Source: Pseudomonadota bacterium (GTDB lineage: Bacteria; Desulfobacterota; Desulfarculia; Desulfarculales; Desulfarculaceae). Taken from it: a stretch of DNA of 64,000 bases. Shown in pieces: positions 25,143-33,481 of this stretch. The number at the start of each line of letters is the position of its first letter. Position 1 is the stretch's first letter. The stretch covers positions 1-64,000 of the forward strand of contig JAHIQI010000036.1 of the NCBI GenBank assembly GCA_018902755.1, read 5' to 3'. The notes under the pieces were generated by a model, which had not been told where the DNA came from, searched no databases, and saw nothing but the letters and a program-made list of their open reading frames with translations. The translations under genes and the position numbers were made by a program.

Positions 25143-25633
25143 TCTTCTATCCTATAGTACCTTATATCCTCAGTGCTATAGGGACAATCGTGCGCATAGT
25201 GAATAACTTCGCAATAACAACCCCACTTGCTTATAACACTTGGCTGAAGCTTCTGAGGCTCGGGTTTGGTAATTACAATACCAGAGTGCTCCAAGTCTCC
25301 ATTCTTATAATAGAGTACAATATCGCCCGGTAATACATCTTTTTCGTCAATACTTTTATAGTCATCATCGGTAATTATTTTAACCACCTCATCCGCTTCT
25401 TCAATTACACATCTTCTGCTCGCAAAAGTTAAGCCATGGCAATTATACCAACCAGAAGGTATAGACCTCTCAACAACCCTAGGGTAGTCAGATCGAATGC
25501 CATCAAATTGATTTTTATTCATTTGAGAAATTATTGGATCTACAACGTTGGCAATAGGATTATGTTGCCTCGTCTCAAGTGCAAGACTTTTTGGAGGAGC
25601 TCCAATTATAATGGCTGGCATTGTAACATTCAC
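25139..25633 (-). CDS. NlpC/P60- or CHAP-like cysteine hydrolase of the three-gene cassette
   Basis: The 164-residue product has a papain-like arrangement: GWYNCHGLTFASRR (Cys near residue 64, like the 'DCSGL' Cys), then DVLPGDIVLYYKNGDLEHSG with the His of 'EHSGIVI' (near 118). A late ISKWGCY could provide the third polar residue. The end contains IHYAHDCPYSTEDIRYYR. Such folds cut peptide crosslinks, amides or ubiquitin-like tails. There is no signal peptide, so cell-wall cleavage in the periplasm would need another export route. The start may be the GTG at 25633 or an ATG four codons later; neither has a good ribosome site. First gene of the cassette. Confidence 0.65.
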   Translation of the reverse strand: MNVTMPAIIIGAPPKSLALETRQHNPIANVVDPIISQMNKNQFDGIRSDYPRVVERSIPSGWYNCHGLTFASRRCVIEEADEVVKIITDDDYKSIDEKDVLPGDIVLYYKNGDLEHSGIVITKPEPQKLQPSVISKWGCYCEVIHYAHDCPYSTEDIRYYRIEE

Positions 25634-25828
25634 CGCTTATGTCTGTTAAACATCAACGCATCAGAGTATTGGATTTAGCTTAAATCAACTAATAATAATA
25701 TCTAGCGCTAGCATGATGGCACACAAGTCTCTGGCCAAATCGCGATGGTATTATGTTAACACTACTTTAGGCGCTTAAACTTTGCTCGTCAATCTACTAA
25801 TATAAATTGGGACTTGAAAGGAGCCGCC

Positions 25829-26428
25829 TTGCACCAACCCGACCTCGACAACCTGCGCCTCCAGGCCCTGGAACTGGGCGCGGACAAGGCCGCGATCATC
25901 GACACCAGCGCCATCTCGGTGTCCGAGGCGGTGACCTTCAAGTGCCTGGTGCCCCGCTGCCCCAACTACGCCTCCTGCGCCAACTGTCCGCCCCATGCCC
26001 CCACGCCCGAGGAGTTCCGGCGGGTGCTGGCGGGCTTTAGCAAGGCCATTCTTTTCAACAAGCGCTTCGCGCCCGAGGTGATGCTCTCGCCCGACCAGGA
26101 GGCCGCCCGTACCGAGGCCTTCCGCAGCATATTCGAGCTGGCCGCCAAGCTGGAGTCGGCCGCCTTTTACGCCGGGCATTACCTGTCCTTCGGCCTGGCC
26201 GCCGGTTCCTGCCGCAACGTGCTGTGCCGCGACCAAAAGGCGTGCGCGGTGCTGGAAAGCAAGGCCTGCCTGTTCCCGGCCCTGGCCCGGCCTTCCATGG
26301 AGGCGGTGGGCATCGACGTTTTCCAGCTTGCCGCCCTGGCCGGATGGGACATGCAGCCCCTGGGCCGCGAAGCCCAGGCCGATAAGGTGGACCAGTCGTC
26401 GCTGACGGGAATCGTGGTGGTGGGCTAG
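25829..26428 (+). CDS. DUF2284 metal-binding protein
   Basis: The product has 199 residues. The TTG at 25829 lies five bases after AAAGGAG; an upstream TTG at 25814 would place that site inside the gene. The Cys cluster CLVPRCPNYASCANCPPHAP is the DUF2284 signature and probably holds iron or zinc. Further Cys occur in GSCRNVLCRDQKACAVLES and KACLFPALARPSMEAVGIDV. The length is normal for the family, whose role is unknown. It converges with the patatin gene; the two stop codons overlap. Confidence 0.85.
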   Translation: MHQPDLDNLRLQALELGADKAAIIDTSAISVSEAVTFKCLVPRCPNYASCANCPPHAPTPEEFRRVLAGFSKAILFNKRFAPEVMLSPDQEAARTEAFRSIFELAAKLESAAFYAGHYLSFGLAAGSCRNVLCRDQKACAVLESKACLFPALARPSMEAVGIDVFQLAALAGWDMQPLGREAQADKVDQSSLTGIVVVG

Positions 26429-27399
26429 CTAGGCAATTCGCCTTTGGCCGCGCCTTTCCGACTTTGCTTGAGCTGGCTCATGGTTGCCCGGTATCCCTCG
26501 GTGATGGCCTCCTCGGCCCGGTGGAATTCCATAAAACGCAGATGCCCCAGCTTCGGCTGAATCAACAAGTCCGGCGGATTGGTTTTCAACTTGATCGCGG
26601 TAATCTGTGTGGCCATGATGTTGATCGAGGCTGTCAGCACTTCAAAGATATTTGGCGTGGGTTCCCTCAGCAACCACCGGCGAACATGGGATAGAGCCGG
26701 CGATCCCAATTGGTTTATCTTGTCGGCTAGGTCCTGGGTGATTCCCCATTTTGCGAGCTGCGATTTATCAACCTCACCTTTCGGCGATGAATCCTTTGTA
26801 GCACTTGCACTCGGCATCCCCTTGTCCACCAGGTCATGGTTCAAATCAACCGCGATTACGTAATCCGCCCCCAAATTTCTGGCAGCGCTCACCGGCACGG
26901 GGTTGACCAAGCCGCCATCCACCAGAAATTGGCCGTTAAATTTTACCGGCGTAAAGATGCCTGGAATCGAGATGCTGGCGCGTATCGCCTCGACAATATC
27001 GCCTTTACTTAAAACTACCTCGCCCCCTGTGGCCAAATCTGTGGCAACCGCGCAATACGGGAGGGGCAGTTCTTCGATTTTCATCTTCCGCACGTGGCTG
27101 CGAAAGAAATCCGTAACCTTCTCACCGTCAATAAGTCCGGACCTGGGGAAGGTGACATCCAAGAAAGAGACGATTTGCTTCCAGTCCAGATGGCGGGCAA
27201 AATCCTCCAACACATCTGTCTTATCAAGGGCGAACCCGGCCCCCACCAAGGCGCCGATGCTGGTGCCTGCAACGTAGCTGACTTCTATACCCGCCTCGGC
27301 CAAGGCTCGTATTACGCCGATGTGAGCCCAACCCCGGGCCGAGCCGCTGCCCAGCGCCAATCCGACTTTTTGGGATGATACGCTCTTGCCCTCAGGCAT
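26425..27399 (-). CDS. Patatin-like phospholipase (RssA type)
   Basis: The 324-residue product begins at the ATG of MPEGKSVSSQKVGLALG; the longer open frame upstream is not family-like. The catalytic dyad motifs are present: oxyanion loop GSGSARGWAHIG, nucleophile GTSIGALVGAG and the Asp motif VDGGLVNPVPV. RssA-type proteins have lipase folds and mostly unknown substrates in the cytoplasm. After the patatin domain, a helical C-terminal part (about residues 215-324) contains INIMATQITAIKLKTNPP. The 287 bases between this start and the cyclase hold no clear feature other than a run of C-rich sequence. Confidence 0.88.
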   Translation of the reverse strand: MPEGKSVSSQKVGLALGSGSARGWAHIGVIRALAEAGIEVSYVAGTSIGALVGAGFALDKTDVLEDFARHLDWKQIVSFLDVTFPRSGLIDGEKVTDFFRSHVRKMKIEELPLPYCAVATDLATGGEVVLSKGDIVEAIRASISIPGIFTPVKFNGQFLVDGGLVNPVPVSAARNLGADYVIAVDLNHDLVDKGMPSASATKDSSPKGEVDKSQLAKWGITQDLADKINQLGSPALSHVRRWLLREPTPNIFEVLTASINIMATQITAIKLKTNPPDLLIQPKLGHLRFMEFHRAEEAITEGYRATMSQLKQSRKGAAKGELPS

Positions 27400-27686
27400 A
27401 CTCAACCGCCTATCTCCTGTTAACTTGGCCGACGCCACCCATCCATCTTTGTCATGAATTGTAGTACTTCTAATTTTATCTCGTAGCCCAAAGCCACCTC
27501 CCTTTTTTTTTAGCCAACGGCCCGGCTCCCCTTCCTGCCAACAAATAAAAATGCGTATGGGCCCCCTCCCCACCCAAACCACAAATCCCTCCCAAACCAA
27601 GCTCCATATGAGATATGATTATCGATAAGTAGTACTAACCCAGCTTGTGAAATGCCCCTTTACTGGCGGGTGTACGGGACCTCTCA

Positions 27687-28799
27687 ATGCGGCAAAGCGA
27701 CGCAACAATCAAGCGACCCACCAGAGACCACGCCCAGGCTCTGCGCCTGAAGCTGACCTTGCTGGGCGTCATGGGCGGGGTGGTTCACCTTTTTCTGGTT
27801 TGGCTCTGTTTGTATTTCGGCTACTTCCGGGGAGGCCTGCCGGTCTTCCTCATCCTGGCGGCCGCTGACCTAAGCGGCCGTTTCATTTTCTTGGCTCTGG
27901 TCTACAGCGGATTCAATCTGCGCTTTCGCGAACCGGGGCTTACCTTGGCGCAAATTACCTGGGCCACCCTTTGCGTGCTGGCGGCCATCTACTTCGTGGA
28001 ACAGGGACGCCTGGTCCTTTTGATGTTCTATCTGCAGGTCATGCTCTTCGGGGCCTTTCGTTTGCGCAGAGAGGGGTATGTATTCATCACCGCCCTGGCG
28101 GTCGTGGGCTACGCGGCGGTCATCGCCGCGCTTTGGACCTATCACCCCCAAGGCCTCAACCTGCAAATCGAGCTGTTGCAGCTGCTCGGTTTCCTGTTCA
28201 TCCTGATCGCCCTGTCGCTGGTGGGTGGCCAACTCAACAAGTTCCTGCGCCGTTACCGCCGTCAAAATCTGCAACTCAAGGAGGCCATGGACCGGATCGA
28301 GGAACTGGCCATAACCGATGAGCTGACCAAGCTTTACAATCGGCGTCAGATCATCAAGATCATCAACGACCAGATGGCCCTGGCCGCCCGGGGCATCAAC
28401 TCTTTTTCCATCTGCTTCGTGGACCTGGATCACTTCAAGGCGGTCAACGACACTCACGGCCACAACGCGGGCGACATGGTGTTGGTCAAGACCTCGGAGC
28501 TGCTGGCCTCCTCGGTGCGTGAAGTGGATCGGGTGGCCCGTTTCGGAGGCGAGGAATTTCTGATCGTGCTGATCAATTCCCCGGTGGATCGATCCGTTGA
28601 GGTAGCGGAGCGGCTGCGGCGGCGCATAGAGCAGGCCAACTTCAAGGACGTGGCCTCGGGCTTGCGCGTAACCATCTCCATCGGAGTGACCCAGTACCAG
28701 CCCCATGAGAGTCTTGACGACCTGCTCAAACGCGCCGACGATGCCATGTACCGGGCCAAGCGCGCGGGCCGCAACCGCACCGTCAGCAACCACGCCTAG
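27687..28799 (+). CDS. Membrane-bound diguanylate cyclase (GGDEF)
   Basis: The 370-residue protein has about five or six hydrophobic helices (residues 20-195), a coiled-coil linker (RQNLQLKEAMDRIEELAITD) and a GGDEF domain. It makes c-di-GMP from two GTP. The active site reads RFGGEEFLIVL (GGEEF variant, active in the family), and the inhibitory site REVD lies just before it, so product inhibition is likely. Metal and base contacts are in FVDLDHFKAVNDTHGHNAGD. No known ligand domain was recognised in the membrane part. A PilZ receptor is encoded at 16.8 kb. It is alone, and ends at a two-way terminator. Confidence 0.92.
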   Translation: MRQSDATIKRPTRDHAQALRLKLTLLGVMGGVVHLFLVWLCLYFGYFRGGLPVFLILAAADLSGRFIFLALVYSGFNLRFREPGLTLAQITWATLCVLAAIYFVEQGRLVLLMFYLQVMLFGAFRLRREGYVFITALAVVGYAAVIAALWTYHPQGLNLQIELLQLLGFLFILIALSLVGGQLNKFLRRYRRQNLQLKEAMDRIEELAITDELTKLYNRRQIIKIINDQMALAARGINSFSICFVDLDHFKAVNDTHGHNAGDMVLVKTSELLASSVREVDRVARFGGEEFLIVLINSPVDRSVEVAERLRRRIEQANFKDVASGLRVTISIGVTQYQPHESLDDLLKRADDAMYRAKRAGRNRTVSNHA

Positions 28800-28826
28800 A
28801 CTTGGCAAGCCTTCGGGCCAAAAAAA

Positions 28827-28860
28827 AGGGAGCCCCACACGGGGGCTCCCTCTCTTTTTT
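28827..28860. terminator. Bidirectional terminator between the cyclase and iorB
   Basis: AGGGAGCCCC and GGGGCTCCCT arms with an ACAC-type loop carry a T-run on one side and an A-run on the other, so both converging units can end here. Confidence 0.9.
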
Positions 28861-28874
28861 ACTCTGGTCGGCTC

Positions 28875-29462
28875 TTAGGCCGCAGCCTTGTAGCCCAGGT
28901 CAAAGGCCAGAACGTTGGCGGCAGCGAAGCGCTTCTTGGTCTGGGTGCGGATGATCTTTTTCATGGTCTTCACGTCGATGGGCAGATCCACCGCGCCGAA
29001 CAGCGCTCCCAGCATGACCATGTTGAGGCTCAAGGGGTTCTTGGCCTCCTCGGCCAGGGATTGGCCGTCAAAGGCGATAACCTTGTCCAGCTTTTTCTTG
29101 AGAAAAGCCACCGACTCCTCGGGCGCCGGATAGGAAGCCGCGCCGATGGCCACGGTGAAGGGCGGCAGGGGCCGGGTGTTGGTGATGACCAGGGAGTCCT
29201 TGTTCACCTTGTTCAGCAGGCGCAGGGCCTCCACCGGCTCGAAGGAGACCAGCACGTCGGCCTCGCCGTTGGACACGATGGGGCTGGTGGCGTCGCCCAG
29301 GATAACCGCCGACTCCACCACGCCGCCGCGCTGGGCCATGCCGTGGATCTCGCTGACCACCACGTGCTGGCCCGCCGCCAAAGCCGCCTGACCCAAAAGG
29401 TTGCTGGCCAAGAGGTTACCTTGGCCGCCCACGCCCACGAATACTATGCGTTGGGTGCTCAT
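28875..29462 (-). CDS. iorB: Indolepyruvate:ferredoxin oxidoreductase, beta subunit
   Basis: The 195-residue subunit resembles the gamma domain of 2-oxoacid:ferredoxin oxidoreductases: RIVFVGVGGQGNLLASNLLG, then SEIHGMAQRGGVVESAV and a pyruvate-ferredoxin-type C-terminal part. Together with IorA it decarboxylates indole-3-pyruvate and other aryl pyruvates to aryl-acyl-CoA with reduction of ferredoxin. It follows iorA by ten bases with GGAGGAA before the ATG. The reduced ferredoxin could feed the Rnf complex encoded at 33.5 kb. Confidence 0.94.
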   Translation of the reverse strand: MSTQRIVFVGVGGQGNLLASNLLGQAALAAGQHVVVSEIHGMAQRGGVVESAVILGDATSPIVSNGEADVLVSFEPVEALRLLNKVNKDSLVITNTRPLPPFTVAIGAASYPAPEESVAFLKKKLDKVIAFDGQSLAEEAKNPLSLNMVMLGALFGAVDLPIDVKTMKKIIRTQTKKRFAAANVLAFDLGYKAAA

Positions 29463-29472
29463 GATTTCCTCC

Positions 29473-31377
29473 TTAACCTTTGGCCTTTACCGGCAGGATG
29501 GCGTTTTCGGGACATATCTGGGCGCACAGGGCGCAGCCGATGCACTGCAAGGGGTTGATCCTGGCCTGGCCGTTCTCCACGAACATGGCCGGGCAGGCCA
29601 CCTTTTTGATGCAGTCCAGATGGCCCTTGCACTTGTCCTCCACCACCTGGAAAACCCGTTTGGTGGTCGGGGCCACCCGGCGGGCGAACAGGGGGCACAG
29701 CTCCTGGCTGATGACCACGCTCACGCCCTCAAAGGCGATGGCCTCTTCGATGGCCTTTTTAGCGGCCCGCACCTTGAAGGGCTTGATGGTGACCACGTGC
29801 TGCACCCCCAGGCCCTTGATCAGGGGCTCCAGGGGGATGTGGGTGGTTGCGTCGCCGATGGCCTCGGTGTTAACGCCCGGGTGCGGCTGGTGGCCGGTCA
29901 TGGCCGTGGTGCCGTTGTCCAGGACCACCAGGGTGAAGTTGTGGTTGTTGTGCACCGCGTTGACCAGGCCGGTGATGCCGCTGTGGAAGAAGGTGCTGTC
30001 GCCGATGAAGCTCACCACCTTCTGGCCCGTGGCCCGGGAGATGCCTCCGGAGCTGGAGACCGAGCTGCCCATGCAGATCAGGAAGTCGGCCGCCTTGATG
30101 GGCGGCAGCACCCCCAGGGTGTAACAGCCGATGTCCGTGGGGTAGATGGCCTCGTCGCCGGCCACTTCCTTAACCGCGAAGTAGGTGGCGCGGTGGGGGC
30201 AACCGGGGCAGAGGTTCGGCGGCCGCCCCGGAGGGGTGGGCATGCCGGCCAGGGAAATCTCGGCGGGCTCGGTGAACTTCAGGCCGAAGGTCTTGGCGAT
30301 GACCTCGCGCACCAGGCGCGGGTTGTACTCGAAGGCCCGGCTGAAGAAGCCCGGCGCCTCGATGTCCACGCTCTTGGCCGGGACCTTGCCCGCGACCTTG
30401 CCCACGATCTCCACGGAGATGCCCTTTTCCTGGGCGAGGGCCTTGACGGCCTCTTCCAGGATGGGCTCCAACTCCTCGACGATCAGGACCTTGTCCACGC
30501 TCTTTAGGAAACGGGCGATCTTTTTCTCGGGCAAGGGATAGGTGAAGCCCAGCTTGAACACCTTGATCTTGCTCTTGGCGCCCAGGTCGCCCACCGCGTC
30601 CATCACGTAGTTGGCCGCCACGCCGCTGGTGATAATCCCCAGCTTGCCCTTGCCCACGATCTGGTTGTAGGGGCTTTGCTCGCTGATGGCCTGGGCCTGG
30701 TTGTAGATGTTAAGCAGGCGCAGGTGCAGGTTGCGGCTCACCGCGGGCACGGTGACGTACTGCATGGGATTTTTCTTGAACTTGGAGGTCTGCTTGACCT
30801 TGCCCAGCTTGACGAAGGGCACCGCCTCCCGGGCGTGGTTCACCCTGGTGGTGGTACGGATCATCACCGGGCTGCCCAACTCCTCGCTAAGCTCGAAGCA
30901 GTAGGAGGTCATCTCCTTGGCCTCGGCCGGGCCGCAGGGCTCCAGCATGGGCAGGCCGCTGAGACGAGCGTAGTAGCGGTTGTCCTGCTCGTTCTGGCTG
31001 GAGAACAGCGAGGGGTCGTCGGCGGTGAGGATCACCATGCCCGCGTTGACCCCCACGTAGGCCAGGGTCATCAGGGGGTCGGCGGCCACGTTGACGCCCA
31101 CGTGTTTCATGGTGCACAGGGTGCGCACCCCGCTGGCCGCCGCGCCGGCGGCGCACTCCAAGGCCACTTTCTCGTTGGTGGAGTATTCAAAGTAATACTT
31201 CACCTTGTTGGGAAACTGCTTCCTGAGGCGGTAAAGGGTGTCGGGCACTTCCGAGGAAGGCGTGCCCGGGTAGCAGGTGGCAAAGGCCATGCCCGCTTCC
31301 AGGGCTCCGCGCACGATGGCCTCGTTGCCCAAGAGCAGGTGCTCTTTCCCGCCTGAAGGGGTCAGCAGTACATCCAT
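29473..31377 (-). CDS. iorA: Indolepyruvate:ferredoxin oxidoreductase, alpha subunit
   Basis: The 634-residue subunit starts at the ATG preceding DVLLTPSGGKEHLLLGNEAI; the frame extends further but without family sequence. The N-terminal PP domain has CYPGTPSSEVPDTL. A middle domain follows. The thiamine diphosphate domain has CPGCPHRATYF and GDSTFFHSGITGL, with the cofactor motif GDS-x(n)-N at NAVHNNHNFTLVVLDN. The end holds a ferredoxin-like part with CIGCALCAQICPENAI plus a variant CKGHLDCIKKVACP. It is a typical IorA. A canonical promoter lies about 150 bases upstream. Confidence 0.95.
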   Translation of the reverse strand: MDVLLTPSGGKEHLLLGNEAIVRGALEAGMAFATCYPGTPSSEVPDTLYRLRKQFPNKVKYYFEYSTNEKVALECAAGAAASGVRTLCTMKHVGVNVAADPLMTLAYVGVNAGMVILTADDPSLFSSQNEQDNRYYARLSGLPMLEPCGPAEAKEMTSYCFELSEELGSPVMIRTTTRVNHAREAVPFVKLGKVKQTSKFKKNPMQYVTVPAVSRNLHLRLLNIYNQAQAISEQSPYNQIVGKGKLGIITSGVAANYVMDAVGDLGAKSKIKVFKLGFTYPLPEKKIARFLKSVDKVLIVEELEPILEEAVKALAQEKGISVEIVGKVAGKVPAKSVDIEAPGFFSRAFEYNPRLVREVIAKTFGLKFTEPAEISLAGMPTPPGRPPNLCPGCPHRATYFAVKEVAGDEAIYPTDIGCYTLGVLPPIKAADFLICMGSSVSSSGGISRATGQKVVSFIGDSTFFHSGITGLVNAVHNNHNFTLVVLDNGTTAMTGHQPHPGVNTEAIGDATTHIPLEPLIKGLGVQHVVTIKPFKVRAAKKAIEEAIAFEGVSVVISQELCPLFARRVAPTTKRVFQVVEDKCKGHLDCIKKVACPAMFVENGQARINPLQCIGCALCAQICPENAILPVKAKG

Positions 31378-31716
31378 GCTTCCACATCTCCGGCCAATAT
31401 GTTGTTGGTTGCCAGCGTCTCTGCCGGGAGCCCGACGGGTAGTAGGCACTCCTTGACGCGGGGGCGTGCCGGCACGGCGCTTGATAGTTACAAATTAGCT
31501 ACAAAGTAACTGTTGTGAATTTAGACGCCTCTCGCCTTGGATGTCAAGGATAAAAGCTATTTACCACAGAGAACCACCCCCTGAAAGAACTTTAGTGGCG
31601 CGTTGGTTAGGAATTCGCTAATGCCTACGCCCGACATTGACTTATAATATTCCCTAGTTTAAGGTGCAAACTTACATCCGATCATCTACTTACCTCACTC
31701 TCAGCCAGGTGAAGCA
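31378..31716. other. Intergenic region between iorA and the response regulator
   Basis: Between the divergent genes iorA and the receiver gene lie the iorA promoter (31547-31518) and, just downstream of it, an inverted repeat AGTTAC / GTAACT (31487-31512) that could be an operator or hairpin in the iorA leader. A TATAAT (31643-31648) on the plus strand could serve the response-regulator pair, but no matching -35 was seen. Confidence 0.5.
31518..31547 (-). promoter_or_regulatory. Sigma-70-type promoter of iorAB
   Basis: On the minus strand TTGACA (31547-31542), an 18-base spacer, and TAAATT (31523-31518). The leader to the iorA ATG is about 135 bases. Confidence 0.6.
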
Positions 31717-32109
31717 ATGGCCAAAATTCTTATCATCGACGACGACGACGATTTCCGCGCCGCCACCTCCGCGATACTGGAGGCTGCCGGGCATGGGGTG
31801 CTCATCGCCAGCGACGGCAAGGCCGGTCTGGAAATGGTGAAGGCCGAAGATCCGGAGTTGATCATCCTGGACATCATGATGGACTCCATCTACGAGGGCT
31901 TCTCGGTCATCACCACCTTGAGGGCCACCCCCGAGTACATGGACTACCGCGACATACCGGTGCTGATGTGTTCCGCGGTAAAGCAGATCACCGGCGAGCG
32001 CTTCGACATACCGGCCGAGGCCCGCATCGCCCATGGTGATGAATTCCTGGATAAACCCTTTACTTCAGAGATGTTGCACAAAAAAGTTAATAAACTACTC
32101 GAAGTTTAG
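31717..32109 (+). CDS. Receiver-only response regulator
   Basis: The 130-residue product is a single receiver domain: acidic cluster LIIDDDDDF, phospho-acceptor Asp in LIILDIMMD, a Ser in VLMCSAVK and Lys in DEFLDKPF. There is an insertion between strands 4 and 5 (residues about 85-108) not seen in CheY. No output domain is attached, so it probably passes phosphate on or contacts a partner. The hybrid kinase gene follows 11 bases later. Confidence 0.92.
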   Translation: MAKILIIDDDDDFRAATSAILEAAGHGVLIASDGKAGLEMVKAEDPELIILDIMMDSIYEGFSVITTLRATPEYMDYRDIPVLMCSAVKQITGERFDIPAEARIAHGDEFLDKPFTSEMLHKKVNKLLEV

Positions 32110-32120
32110 GCTGGGACATC

Positions 32121-33230
32121 ATGAGCCCGCACCGCCAGGGGCCGCACATTTTGTGCGTGGACGACGACCAGGTTGCCCGCGAATCGGCTGAGTTGCTTTT
32201 CAACCGCTGGGGCTACCGGGTTAGCCTGGCCGACTGCGGCGAGGCGGGACTAGAGGCCATCGCCCAGGATCCGCCCGACCTTATTTTGGTTGACCTGCAA
32301 ATGCCGGGCATGGACGGCATCGAGGTCCTGGAATGGGTGCGCACCAACCACCCCTCCATCATTTGTATAATGGTCACCGGCCACGCCACCCTGCAAAAGG
32401 CGGTGGAGGCCATGAAGCAAGGGGCCTACGACTTCCTGGCCAAGCCCTTTGCGCCCGACGAGATGAAGCTGGTCGTGGAGCGCGGCCTGGAGCGCCGCCG
32501 GCTCATGTTGGAGGCGGAGCGGCTCAGGGCCGAGAAGGCGCTCATGCTGGCCAACTTCGTCACCTTGGTTTCCCACCAGATGCGCTCCCCCTTGGCCGCG
32601 GTTCGCCAACTTTTGGAGGTGCCGGCCAGCCAGGCCCTGGGCCCGCTGCCCGAGGCCTACCAGGGCTTCATAAAGCGCGCGGTGGTCCGCCTGGATCTGT
32701 TGGCCCGCACCCTGAACACCTGGCTGGCCATGAGCCGCCTGGACCAGGACGGCATCGACAGCCGTAAAACCACCGAGGAATTGGCCCCCCTCATGCGCGA
32801 CTTGGTCCAGCGGGCCGAGGCCGACATAACCGCCGCGGGCCAAAATCTGGAGGTGCAGGTCAGCGACGGGCAATGCCAAGTGGAGGTGGACCGGGAGAGC
32901 CTGCTGGAAGCCCTGTACAATATTGTGAGCAACGCGGTGAAGTACAACCGCCCCGGCGGGACCATCACCATCCGCGGTTATAAGCGGGACGAAGAGGCGC
33001 AGCTTTCCATCAGCGATCAGGGGCCGGGCGTTTCCGCCCAGGAAGCCGCCTATATCTTCGACGAGTTTTACCGCTCCCGCCGCAAGGATATCAAGGAGAA
33101 GCCCGGCACCGGGCTGGGCCTGGCCATATCACTGAAGGTGGTTCAGGCCCACGGCGGAGACATCAAGGTCACATCCGAATCGGGAGAGGGAGCGACCTTC
33201 ACGGTCACCCTTCCTTGCCTCCAAACCTAA
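32121..33230 (+). CDS. Hybrid sensor: receiver domain followed by histidine kinase
   Basis: The 369-residue protein has a receiver domain first (residues about 9-125; HILCVDDDQVARES, Asp in LILVDLQMPGMDG, Lys in FLAKPFAPDE) and then a kinase core. The phosphorylated His is in TLVSHQMRSPLAAVRQL. The ATP domain has N-box YNIVSNAVKYNRPGG, G1 SDQGPGVS, F-box YIFDEFYR and G2 GTGLGLAISLKV. There is no membrane segment and no sensor domain other than the receiver, so its input is probably phosphate from another kinase. It is transcribed with the receiver-only gene before it. Confidence 0.92.
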   Translation: MSPHRQGPHILCVDDDQVARESAELLFNRWGYRVSLADCGEAGLEAIAQDPPDLILVDLQMPGMDGIEVLEWVRTNHPSIICIMVTGHATLQKAVEAMKQGAYDFLAKPFAPDEMKLVVERGLERRRLMLEAERLRAEKALMLANFVTLVSHQMRSPLAAVRQLLEVPASQALGPLPEAYQGFIKRAVVRLDLLARTLNTWLAMSRLDQDGIDSRKTTEELAPLMRDLVQRAEADITAAGQNLEVQVSDGQCQVEVDRESLLEALYNIVSNAVKYNRPGGTITIRGYKRDEEAQLSISDQGPGVSAQEAAYIFDEFYRSRRKDIKEKPGTGLGLAISLKVVQAHGGDIKVTSESGEGATFTVTLPCLQT

Positions 33231-33244
33231 GACCCCGATATCGG

Positions 33245-33273
33245 TTGACATGGCCTCCAACTATGAATAATAT
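33245..33273 (+). promoter_or_regulatory. Sigma-70-type promoter of the rnf operon
   Basis: TTGACA (33245-33250), a 17-base spacer, then TAATAT (33268-33273). It starts 15 bases after the kinase stop and would give a leader of about 200 bases before rnfC. Near-direct copies of CCCGG-TCCGGATT occur in this leader; no regulatory RNA family was recognised. Confidence 0.6.
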
Positions 33274-33481
33274 TTGGGCCCGAGCGATGGCTACGTGGGC
33301 CTACGCAGGGATATATACATCAAATGGTTGTACTCCTTGGACAAATGCCCGGTCCGGATTGGCGAGGCTACTCCCCCGGCCGGATTATTTTTAGGCCTAC
33401 CTTGTGGCTTTCTTCACGAAAACAGCCATCAGCGCAAGCGGCATGTCTTGCATCTGAGCGCCTGAACTGGAGTTCGTTGGG

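Larger units (their letters stand above)
24245..25828. other. AT-rich island with a three-gene leftward cassette
   Basis: Composition changes sharply at the kdsC stop and again at the ribosome site of the DUF2284 gene, about 1.6 kb later. The three genes inside are leftward, overlapping or closely packed, and rich in AT codons. No integrase, transposase, tRNA, terminal repeat or clear target duplication was found. A palindrome CTAGCGCTAG lies at 25702-25711 in the cassette's upstream region. Confidence 0.75.

Noticed and set aside
24245..25828. Attachment sites at the ends of the AT-rich island
   Set aside because: Short similar A/T strings at both ends are no better than chance in AT-rich DNA.
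33350..33410. Terminator in the rnf leader
   Set aside because: The two CCCGG-TCCGGATT-like copies are direct, not inverted, so no good hairpin with the T-stretch forms.
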